A DNA stretch of 14,000 bases from Planctomycetia bacterium (GTDB lineage: Bacteria > Planctomycetota > PLA2 > JAEUHO01), in the NCBI GenBank assembly GCA_030618975.1, contig JAUXCH010000043.1:1-14000 (forward strand), in the 5' to 3' direction. The stretch's first letter is position 1. Every line of letters starts with the position of its first letter. The position numbers were made by a program, and so were the translations under genes. Below, in pieces: positions 1 to 10,762 of this stretch. The notes under the pieces are model-generated. The model did no database searches. It saw only the letters and a list, made by a program, of their open reading frames with translations, and was not told where the DNA came from.

Positions 1-2
1 GC

Positions 3-101
3 CTCTTCCGTGCCGAGGACGATGTCCTGGACGCGAACGACGACGACGGGCGCAAGGTGAAGGAAGCGCGGCTCTCCCATTCCGGGGCCCGGATCGTGTG
101 A
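3..101 (+). CDS. C-terminal end of an unidentified gene (partial)
   Basis: An open frame enters from the left edge and gives 32 residues before TGA at 99-101. The peptide is acidic in the middle (DDVLDANDDDGRK) and ends in a basic, Gly-containing stretch (SHSGARIV). The D-x-N-D-D-D-G pattern recalls a calcium-binding loop, but too little is visible to name a family. The frame is chosen because the alternative that stops at 58-60 gives a threonine-rich peptide that looks non-coding. It lies 69 bases upstream of the sigma-factor start, on the same strand, so co-transcription is possible. I do not recognise the product. Confidence 0.4.
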   Translation, partial: LFRAEDDVLDANDDDGRKVKEARLSHSGARIV

Positions 102-170
102 CGCGAGCGCCTCCCGCGGTGCCGGGACCCACGCGTAACGCGGGTGGCTCGACCGGCTAGGGTGAGGTGG

Positions 171-2099
171 ATGACGCCTCCGGCCGCCGCACTCTGGGAC
201 GCCTGGCGCGTGCGACGGCAGGCGGCTGCCTTCGACCGCCTGGTGCGTCCCCACCTCCCGGCGCTGATCGACTGCGCCAGGCGCCAGGGCCTCGGAACGG
301 CCGCGGCGGAGGACGCGGTCCAGGACGCGCTCGTCGAGCTGGCCCGGCACCGGACCTCGCGACCTGCCGAGGTAGGCGTGGCCGCGTGGCTCATGCGCAG
401 CGTGTCACTGAGAGCGCGCACGCTTCGTCGAAGCGCTGCGAGGCGACGGCGGCACGAAGCCGCGGCCGCCGGCGCGCACGAGGCCCGAGGCAAGCCGACG
501 ACGCCGGCGACGGAGGTCGAAGGTCGGGTCGAGGCGGCGCTGGCTGAGCTCGCGGAAGGCGATCGCCAGGTTCTCCTGTTCCGTTTCCTCTACGACCTGG
601 ACTACCGCGAGATCGCCTGCGTACTCGGGATCTCCGAGAGCGCCTGTCGGGTTCGCGTGCACCGGGCGATGAAGAGGCTGCGCTCACGACTCGGTGACCA
701 GGCCGTCGTCCTCGTCGGCGCGCTGCCGCTCGACGAGGCTGACGGAGCCTCGCGTTGGATCACCGCGGCGACGGCACCAGGGACACATGCGGGTGGAAGC
801 CTGCTTGCCGCGGGAGGTCTGGGCATGGGCATGGCGGCGAAAGTGGCCCTCGGTACTGCGGTCGTGATCGCGGTCGTGGGCGTGACGGCGACCGTCGTCT
901 GGTGGGGGAGCAGCCTGTTCGATCGGGGCACGGGCGGCGCCGGACGGGACCTGGCGACCGTTTCGGAGCGCCCCGTGGAGGTCCCGGCACCGCCGTCCCT
1001 CGCCGGCCGGCCCGCGCCGCCGGGCCCGGAGCAGACTCCGGCGCCGGCACCCGCACCTGCCGCGGCGCAGCCGGTCACGATGGACCGGCTCCTCGCCGAC
1101 ATCCGCGCCCACGCGACACCGGAGTTCTGGGCGCGGGCGCACGAGCCGGCCGTTCTCGAGGGGAGAAACGGCATCGTGATCGCCCGCGCGCCGCTCGACG
1201 TGCAGGCTGCGATCGACGAGTACCTGGACCGACGACGAGCGGATCTTGCGGTCGCGACCGTTCCTCCGAAGTCCGGTGGGCCCGACGTGCGCCGAGCCGC
1301 CGCCGCGCGCGAGGCGCTGCGCCGGCTCCTGAGGCAGGTCCTCTCGCGAGAGACACGCCTGCGCCGCGCCGTCGACCTCCTTCGCGAGGAGCAGACCGAC
1401 GAGGCGCTGGCCTTGCTCGACGAGCTGCTCGCCGAGGAACCCGACAACCGACGGGTCGGAGACCTCCGGGAGCAACTGACGGGCGAGGGGACGGACGCGA
1501 TCCCGCTGGCTACGATCGTCAGGCGCGTGGCCAGGGATCTCCGCGCCACGAGCCGCAAGGCTCGTCTGCTCCCCTGGCTCGAGGGGTGGCCGAGCGAGGC
1601 GACGTGGGAGGCGGTCGTGCGCCGGCTCGAGGACGCAGGGCGGGATGCGCTGACCTGCCGTGGGCCGGCGCTCCGCGACGTGCTCAGGCGAGGCAGCATC
1701 ACGCTGGATGTCGATGACGTGGCCCTCCCGGAGGTGCTGCGCGAGATCCAGATCCAGACCTTCGTGAACCTGGCCATCGATCGCCTCGCGCCGGAAGGGC
1801 TCTGGGCGGAGCGCGTCCGAGGTCTGCAGGTGGTCGATCGGCCGCTGCGGGAGGTTCTCGACCGCCTGCTGGGTCACCTGCTGGCGGACCCGGAGCTGTC
1901 CTGGGACGTGAACCCGCGACGCATCCGCCTGCGTGGAAGCGACACGAGCAACCGCCTGATGATCATCCGCTACATCGACGTGCAGGACCTGCTCGAGGGA
2001 CAGCCGCTGTCCTACCCCCGGCGAACCTGGGCGCCCATCCGCTACGACCGGCCCGTTCGGGCGCCCCCCCCAGCGGCGACCGTCGTGCCCGCGCGGTGA
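171..2099 (+). CDS. ECF-type sigma factor fused to a transmembrane helix and extracytoplasmic secretin-N-like tail
   Basis: This is a predicted RNA polymerase sigma-70-family factor (ECF size) with a long non-standard tail. Numbering starts at ATG 171, which has GGTGAGG just upstream; GTG 144 would add nine residues and has no ribosome site. Region 2 lies at about 18-86. Region 4 lies at about 116-174, with a helix-turn-helix (YREIACVLGISESACRVRVH) at 145-164. A hydrophobic helix at 225-245 (VALGTAVVIAVVGVTATVVWW) is followed by a Pro/Ala-rich linker at about 270-305. Then come a segment reading LEGRNGIVIARAPLDVQAAI, a TPR-like helical pair near 395-435, and at 507-600 a strand-helix module (ITLDVDDVALPEVL ... 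VVDRPLREVLDRLLGH) resembling STN/secretin N-domains. With the sigma part inside, the tail should lie outside the membrane. ECF factors with long C-terminal fusions are known in planctomycetes. Sensing by the tail is inference. No anti-sigma gene is visible alongside. Confidence 0.85.
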   Translation: MTPPAAALWDAWRVRRQAAAFDRLVRPHLPALIDCARRQGLGTAAAEDAVQDALVELARHRTSRPAEVGVAAWLMRSVSLRARTLRRSAARRRRHEAAAAGAHEARGKPTTPATEVEGRVEAALAELAEGDRQVLLFRFLYDLDYREIACVLGISESACRVRVHRAMKRLRSRLGDQAVVLVGALPLDEADGASRWITAATAPGTHAGGSLLAAGGLGMGMAAKVALGTAVVIAVVGVTATVVWWGSSLFDRGTGGAGRDLATVSERPVEVPAPPSLAGRPAPPGPEQTPAPAPAPAAAQPVTMDRLLADIRAHATPEFWARAHEPAVLEGRNGIVIARAPLDVQAAIDEYLDRRRADLAVATVPPKSGGPDVRRAAAAREALRRLLRQVLSRETRLRRAVDLLREEQTDEALALLDELLAEEPDNRRVGDLREQLTGEGTDAIPLATIVRRVARDLRATSRKARLLPWLEGWPSEATWEAVVRRLEDAGRDALTCRGPALRDVLRRGSITLDVDDVALPEVLREIQIQTFVNLAIDRLAPEGLWAERVRGLQVVDRPLREVLDRLLGHLLADPELSWDVNPRRIRLRGSDTSNRLMIIRYIDVQDLLEGQPLSYPRRTWAPIRYDRPVRAPPPAATVVPAR

Positions 2100-2352
2100 C
2101 AGGCGCGGTTGCCGGCTGATGCACCCTCGCTGGGCGTCACACGGACGAAGACACGGGTCCAACGGCTCCTCATGCCGCTCACCATGCTCGGTGGCGAAAG
2201 GCGCGGCCGTTTCTTCAGCTTGGCGGCACCTGACCCATGCGCTCCATGCGCCCATGCGGCGGTCGAGGTGGAGAGTTGCATCGGTTGCACGAGGTGGCAG
2301 CGGCTTCATCCGAGGCACCGTCTGCTTGACGTCGCCGTTGTCTCTGTATACC
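2100..2352. other. Intergenic stretch holding the left 79-bp repeat
   Basis: This is a spacer of about 250 bases between the sigma-factor stop and the antitoxin. It contains repeat copy A (2158-2236), a short CCATGCGC-type triplication at 2235-2258 and the candidate promoter for the next gene. Reading frames cross it, but none carries a recognisable protein. No hairpin followed by a T-run is seen after the sigma gene. Confidence 0.6.
2158..2236 (+). repeat. 79-bp direct repeat, copy A
   Basis: It matches 3707-3785 in the same orientation at 78 of 79 positions; the one difference is T at 2170 against G at 3719. Identity stops sharply on both sides. It ends in CACCTGACCC, a tail also found in the shorter degenerate elements at 3633-3664 and 3794-3828. 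The two copies are offset by 1,549 bases and bracket the toxin-antitoxin remnant. The family is not recognised. Confidence 0.95.
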
Positions 2353-2354
2353 AT
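2326..2354 (+). promoter_or_regulatory. Candidate sigma-70 promoter of the antitoxin gene
   Basis: TTGACG (2326-2331) is a near-consensus -35 box. After 17 bases comes TACCAT (2349-2354); the alternative TATACC (2347-2352) has a 15-base spacer. Transcription would begin near 2361, on the inverted repeat at 2354-2392. If correct, ATG 2353 could not be the translation start. Confidence 0.35.
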
Positions 2355-3417
2355 GTTGCCCAGCATGCGCAACAGAACTCTACGGGGCAACACTGTGTCG
2401 TCGTCCATCGACATCCTGCGGGGACGCCTGCCGATCGGGTGGCGGGCGGAGCTCACGGACGTGCAGAACGGACAGGCGAGCGGTCGCCTGGTGATCGTTG
2501 CGCCCGACGGTCGACGCGGCGATCTGGTCCTGCTTCGCCGGGACCGGTTCGACCCACGGGCTGTGCTGACCCTGCAGGTGCAGCATGCGCAGACCGGTGA
2601 GACTCTGCCGGATCTGGTCGTGGCGCCCTACCTGAGCCCGGAGGCCCGCCGCCGACTCCGCGAAGCAGGGATCGGATTCCTGGATGCGACGGGCAACCTG
2701 CGTGTCTCCCTCGTGGAGCCTGGACTGTTCATCGAGGCCAGGGGTGCAGACCTGAATCCGAGTCCCCGCCGCCGTCCCGCTCGCAGCCTCGCCGGCGCCA
2801 AAGCGGGTCGCATCGTCCGGGCACTGTGCGAACGGCGATCGTCGTGGGGCGTGCGCGAACTCGCGGCGGCCACGGACACGAATCCCGGCTACGTCTCCCG
2901 GGTACTCGCATTCCTGGATCGCGAGGCGCTGGTGGACCGCGACGACAAGGGCCGCGTCACCTGTGCGGACTGGCAGCGCCTGGTGCGTCGCTGGGCCGAG
3001 GCGGCGCCGATCGAGACGCGAGGCCGAACCCAACTCTTCATCGCTCCGCGAGGGCTAGCCCCCCTGATGCAGCGTCTCGGCAAGGCGAAGTTGCCGCACG
3101 CCGTGACCGGTTCCTTCGCGGCGGCCCGGGTCGCCCCCGTCGCCCCACCCCGGTTGGCGACGATCTACGTCGAGGAGATCGCCACCGTACGGAGTGTGCT
3201 CCACCTCCGGGAGGCCGACGCCGGTGCGAACGTCCTACTGATCGAGCCCAAGGACGAAAGCGTCCTCTCGGTCGCTGTGACCGACGACGAGGGGGTGCGA
3301 TGGGCATCGCTGGTTCAGGTCGTCTCCGACCTGCTGACCGGTCCCGGCCGCAGTCCGGCCGAAGCGGAAGCGCTCATGGAGTGGATGAGTTCGCACGAGG
3401 AGACCTGGCGTGGATGA
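2353..3417 (+). CDS. AbiEi-like antitoxin / winged-helix transcriptional regulator (type IV TA family)
   Basis: Predicted 354-residue cytoplasmic DNA-binding antitoxin of an AbiE-type (type IV) toxin-antitoxin pair. The N-terminal half (about 15-135) has the pattern YLSPEARRRLREAGIGFLDA then GNLRVSL, which I recall from high-GC helix-turn-helix proteins of this family. A winged helix lies at about 150-203 (GVRELAAATDTNPGYVSRVL). The C-terminal domain (about 225-350) contains AVTGSFAAARVAPVAPPRLA, GANVLLIEP and DLLTGPGRSPAEAEALMEWM, typical of AbiEi-like partners. The stop overlaps the toxin start by eight bases (GTGGATGA), the usual translational coupling of such pairs. The start is unresolved: ATG 2353, ATG 2365 or GTG 2395 (CGGGG lies seven bases before the last). 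The frame is intact although the partner is broken. The family call is from memory of relatives, not a search. Confidence 0.75.
   Translation: MLPSMRNRTLRGNTVSSSIDILRGRLPIGWRAELTDVQNGQASGRLVIVAPDGRRGDLVLLRRDRFDPRAVLTLQVQHAQTGETLPDLVVAPYLSPEARRRLREAGIGFLDATGNLRVSLVEPGLFIEARGADLNPSPRRRPARSLAGAKAGRIVRALCERRSSWGVRELAAATDTNPGYVSRVLAFLDREALVDRDDKGRVTCADWQRLVRRWAEAAPIETRGRTQLFIAPRGLAPLMQRLGKAKLPHAVTGSFAAARVAPVAPPRLATIYVEEIATVRSVLHLREADAGANVLLIEPKDESVLSVAVTDDEGVRWASLVQVVSDLLTGPGRSPAEAEALMEWMSSHEETWRG
2354..2392. promoter_or_regulatory. Inverted repeat, possible autoregulatory operator
   Basis: TGTTGCCC (2354-2361) and GGGCAACA (2385-2392) form a perfect 8-base inverted repeat with a 23-base gap, at the expected transcription start of the AbiEi-like gene. 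AbiEi antitoxins are known to repress their own operon by binding inverted repeats through their winged-helix domain, so this is a reasonable operator candidate. It was found by eye and no second copy was seen. Confidence 0.35.
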
Positions 3418-3598
3418 ACTCTACGTGCTCGCGCGACAGGTGCTGCTGGACGCGTTGGAGGCGCTCGGCACGCACCGAGACGCCATCGTGCTCGTGGGCG
3501 CCTAGGCGGTCTACCTCCACGTCGGTGACGCCAATCTGGCGGTGGCTCCCTACACGACCGACACGGATCTGGTCATCGACCCCGCGGGTCTCCCATGA
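3410..3598 (+). pseudogene. AbiEii-like nucleotidyltransferase toxin remnant (nonsense codon plus truncation)
   Basis: Reading from GTG 3410 gives MDELYVLARQVLLDALEALG, then HRDAIVLVGA, an in-frame TAG at 3503-3505, then AVYLHVGDANLAVAPYTTDT, DLVIDPAGLP and TGA at 3596-3598. Across the TAG the frame continues the nucleotidyltransferase pattern, with the VGA-x-A motif and the acidic pair in TTDTDL. Relatives I recall have Gln at this site (VGAQAVYLH), so one CAG-to-TAG change would explain the stop. Full-length toxins of this family run to roughly 250-300 residues. Here homology ends near residue 61, where a GC hairpin and repeat fragments begin, and no other frame resumes it. The product would be a 31-residue peptide, so the toxin is almost certainly inactive. 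The eight-base overlap with the antitoxin is preserved. Confidence 0.75.
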
Positions 3599-3706
3599 GA
3601 CCGGGGTGCCCCCCGCGGGGCGCCGTTCCGGCGCGAAGGGCGCGGAGCGTCACCTGATGACCCCGACCCGTCGAGTCGCGGATGCTGCGCTTTTCGTCCT
3701 GTCCTC

Positions 3707-3785
3707 TCCAACGGCTCCGCATGCCGCTCACCATGCTCGGTGGCGAAAGGCGCGGCCGTTTCTTCAGCTTGGCGGCACCTGACCC
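3707..3785 (+). repeat. 79-bp direct repeat, copy B
   Basis: This is the second copy of 2158-2236, in the same orientation and 78 of 79 identical. It lies downstream of the truncated toxin and 70 bases before the regulator's stop codon. Its CACCTGACCCC end runs into the first CCCCTGGCGTC unit, whereas copy A runs into CCATGCGC units instead. Confidence 0.95.
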
Positions 3786-3852
3786 CTGGCGTCCGAAAGG
3801 CGCGGAAAATCACCTGACCCCTGGCGTCTGGCCCCTGGCGTCCCCTGGCGTC
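3783..3852 (+). repeat. Four copies of an 11-base unit, CCCCTGGCGTC
   Basis: Copies lie at 3783-3793, 3818-3828, 3832-3842 and 3842-3852; the last three are nearly head to tail. The cluster ends three bases before the stop codon of the minus-strand regulator (CTA at 3855-3857). No mobile-element gene accompanies it. Confidence 0.85.
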
Positions 3853-3854
3853 CC

Positions 3855-9230
<5,376 letters not shown>

Positions 9231-9322
9231 GTGCGGATGGCGGGGGCACGGCCGATCGGCGGCGGAATGCGTCACGGGCACGATGTGGGCTCTCTCCCTC
9301 CAAGGGCCTGAACACGGGGTGG

Positions 9323-9337
9323 GCGATCCTCGTGCCC
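9323..9337 (-). promoter_or_regulatory. Candidate sigma-54 (-24/-12) promoter of the giant regulator gene
   Basis: Read on the minus strand the site is GGGCACGAGGATCGC. GG and GC sit at the required spacing, and GGCAC and T-GC match the TGGCAC-N5-TTGC consensus; the mismatches are the first G and one C. Transcription would start near 9311, about 80 bases before the start codon. In a GC-rich spacer of this size a chance match of this quality is quite possible. Confidence 0.3.
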
Positions 9338-9526
9338 CCCCGGGCATCAGGCAATTCCGCCATCGGCAGATCGTGGCCGAAAGATACCATTGTATCCGTC
9401 GGCGGGATTCGAGGCTCTCTCTCCGAGCCTCTTGCGCCATCCGACCGAACTTCCGACTACGGAACGGGTCCGAGGGTGCCGATCCACCGGGAAGGCGGTG
9501 GGAGAGGACCCGCCGTCGGCAGGCGT

Positions 9527-9571
9527 GCGGGGGCCCTGGGGTGCGGCGGTGCGGCGGTGGTCGGCCCCCGC
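9527..9571. repeat. Inverted repeat with a 9-base stem
   Basis: GCGGGGGCC (9527-9535) pairs perfectly with GGCCCCCGC (9563-9571) across a 27-base loop. The loop contains two tandem copies of GTGCGGCG (9541-9556). No T-run follows, so a classical terminator is unlikely. Confidence 0.6.
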
Positions 9572-9575
9572 CTCT

Positions 9576-9620
9576 AGGCTGTCTCGGAGGCTGTCTCGGA
9601 GGCTGTCTCGGAGGCTGTCC
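9576..9620 (+). repeat. 12-bp tandem repeat, three perfect copies plus a partial fourth
   Basis: The unit AGGCTGTCTCGG occurs at 9576-9587, 9588-9599 and 9600-9611. A truncated fourth copy, AGGCTGTC, begins at 9612. The frame stays open on both strands only because the period is a multiple of three. It lies about 65 bases upstream of the amidase start. Confidence 0.95.
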
Positions 9621-9625
9621 GAGAC
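9605..9625 (+). promoter_or_regulatory. Hairpin formed by the last tandem unit
   Basis: GTCTCGGA (9605-9612) and TCCGAGAC (9618-9625) form a perfect 8-base stem with loop GGCTG. The other tandem units contain the same left arm, so the right arm could pair with any of three upstream copies, giving alternative folds in the amidase leader. Confidence 0.5.
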
Positions 9626-9651
9626 GCGCTTCGGGCCGATCTGACGAAGGG

Positions 9652-9670
9652 CGCCCACCCGAGGTGGGCG
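9652..9670 (+). promoter_or_regulatory. Stem-loop just upstream of the amidase ribosome binding site
   Basis: CGCCCACC (9652-9659) and GGTGGGCG (9663-9670) pair perfectly around a 3-base loop, ending four bases before the Shine-Dalgarno AGGAGGG (9675-9681). In the mRNA it could protect the 5' end or limit ribosome access. There is no T-run, so it does not look like an intrinsic terminator. Confidence 0.5.
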
Positions 9671-9685
9671 TGGCAGGAGGGATGT

Positions 9686-10672
9686 ATGCGCGGACTCGTT
9701 GCGGCGCTTCTGGCGCTGGCGCTCGTCGGCTGCGCCACCAACCGCGATGCCCTCCAACCCGTCGATGCGGGGGGGGTGGTCGTTCACCGCCCCTGTCCCA
9801 CGCCTGCGGCCGGCCCGCTGCCCGCGCAGACGCTCGCGCGCCGCCTCGGGCTCGGCTACCAGGACGCGAGCACGCACGTGCTGCTCGCCGACGAGGTCAC
9901 GCGCGTGCGCATCTGGAAGGACTCCGACGAACTGAGCGTCGGCGGCCGCTCGGTGCGCCTCGGCGACCGGACGCGTCGGCAGGGCGGGTCGCTCATCGTC
10001 CCCACCACGATGGTCTCCTACGTGCAGACCCAGGTCGGGGAGCAGCGCTCGCGCCTGGCGCGTCCCGTACGGCGTTCCCGGCCGCGGACCGTGAGGCCCG
10101 CAATGGTGCCTCCGAGGCTGCCGGAGGCGAAGCCCGTCGGCAACGTGCGGAGGAAGCCCGTCCCCGTCGATCCGCCTCGTGCCCAACCGGCGGCCGACCC
10201 GGCCTGGACCCCGTGCGGCTGCGAGCGCCGGTGGCGCTGGATCGTCGTCCACCACTCTGACGACCGCAGGGGGAACCTGGCCCGGTACGACCGCATCCAC
10301 CGCGAGACGAACGGCTGGGACGAGTGCGGTTACCACTTCGTGATCGGCAACGGTACGGAATCCGGCGACGGAGCGGTCGAGATCGGGTCGCGCTGGTTCA
10401 AGCAGAAGCACGGCGCCCACGCCAAGACGCCGGACAACCGGTTCAACGACTTCGGGATCGGTATCTGCCTCGTCGGTGACTTCGAGAGCGACGGCCCGCC
10501 CACGCGCGGGGAGATGGACGCCCTGGTCCGCCTGTGCCGCTGGCTCATGGCCCGGTACCGCATCCCGCTCGAGAACGTGGTGGGCCACTGCGACTGCAAG
10601 GCGACGGCGTGCCCGGGGCGCTACTTCCCGTGGGGGGAGCTTCGCGCGCGGCTGGGCGCCACCGCGAGGTAG
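9686..10672 (+). CDS. Lipoprotein N-acetylmuramoyl-L-alanine amidase (Amidase_2 / PGRP fold)
   Basis: Predicted zinc amidase that cuts the MurNAc-L-Ala bond of peptidoglycan, anchored by lipid on the outer face of a membrane. ATG 9686 follows a strong AGGAGGG site. Residues 1-16 are a lipoprotein signal with lipobox LVGC (Cys16). Residues 44-117 (GGRSVRLGDRTRRQGGSLIV) resemble a copper-amine-oxidase-N/SH3-like binding module. A basic, Pro-rich linker runs from 120 to 175. The catalytic domain (about 183-328) has IVVHHSDD (zinc ligand His189 or His190), GYHFVIGNG, and GHCDCKATACPG with ligands His301 and Cys309 and the conserved Lys305. It is the first gene of a likely operon, with the M28 peptidase starting 90 bases later. 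The giant regulator is divergent from it. The domain family is secure; the physiological role (recycling, remodelling or attack on neighbours) is not. Confidence 0.88.
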   Translation: MRGLVAALLALALVGCATNRDALQPVDAGGVVVHRPCPTPAAGPLPAQTLARRLGLGYQDASTHVLLADEVTRVRIWKDSDELSVGGRSVRLGDRTRRQGGSLIVPTTMVSYVQTQVGEQRSRLARPVRRSRPRTVRPAMVPPRLPEAKPVGNVRRKPVPVDPPRAQPAADPAWTPCGCERRWRWIVVHHSDDRRGNLARYDRIHRETNGWDECGYHFVIGNGTESGDGAVEIGSRWFKQKHGAHAKTPDNRFNDFGIGICLVGDFESDGPPTRGEMDALVRLCRWLMARYRIPLENVVGHCDCKATACPGRYFPWGELRARLGATAR

Positions 10673-10697
10673 CCGCGAGGGATCGCCCGATTCGCGT

Positions 10698-10727
10698 TTG
10701 ACCTGGCCGCCCAGACGGCGGCACACT
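10698..10727 (+). promoter_or_regulatory. Weak promoter-like boxes before the M28 peptidase gene
   Basis: TTGACC (10698-10703) is a good -35 match. The best -10 candidate, CACACT (10722-10727) after 18 bases, matches only three of six positions. It could allow separate expression of the peptidase, but read-through from the amidase gene is just as likely. Confidence 0.2.
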
Positions 10728-10762
10728 CCGGACCTTCCCCAACTCCCACGGGAGGGGTCCGG

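Larger units (their letters stand above)
3599..3854. repeat. Cluster of short degenerate repeats between toxin remnant and regulator gene
   Basis: This 256-base gap is made almost wholly of repeats. A hairpin at 3605-3624 has an 8-base stem with one wobble pair and a 4-base loop. A fragment at 3633-3664 (GCGAAGGGCGCGG ... CACCTGATGACCCC) is followed by full repeat copy B at 3707-3785, a shortened derivative at 3794-3828 (GAAAGGCGCGGAAAATCACC) and four copies of CCCCTGGCGTC. No coding sequence is credible here. Confidence 0.8.
9231..9685. other. Divergent spacer with repeats and hairpins
   Basis: This 455-base region separates the minus-strand activator from the plus-strand amidase operon. 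Its left part holds two small dyads, GATAC-CATT-GTATC (9383-9396) and TTCCG-ACTA-CGGAA (9451-9464), either of which could bind a regulator. Its right part is a run of inverted and tandem repeats, listed separately. The frames through it are repetitive or shadow-like, and I see no credible small gene. Confidence 0.6.

Noticed and set aside
602..2456. Long minus-strand open frames opposite the sigma factor (up to 590 codons)
   Set aside because: They are Arg/Ser-rich or low-complexity translations with no domain motifs, opposite a gene with clear sigma regions. They are third-position GC shadows.
3129..3249. CRISPR array, here or at the tandem arrays near 9576 and 13163
   Set aside because: The tandem units are 10-12 bases with no spacers, and no cas gene is present.
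2158..3785. The repeat-bounded segment as a complete insertion sequence or composite transposon
   Set aside because: There is no transposase frame, no terminal inverted repeats and no short target duplication beyond the 79-bp repeats themselves.
9383..9396. GATAC-CATT-GTATC dyad with a minus-strand TACAAT as a sigma-70 promoter for the regulator
   Set aside because: TACAAT is a fair -10 box, but no -35 box lies 16-18 bases before it. Kept only as a possible protein-binding dyad.
9652..9670. GC stem-loop as an intrinsic terminator
   Set aside because: No T-run follows on either strand, and it is immediately followed by a strong ribosome site.
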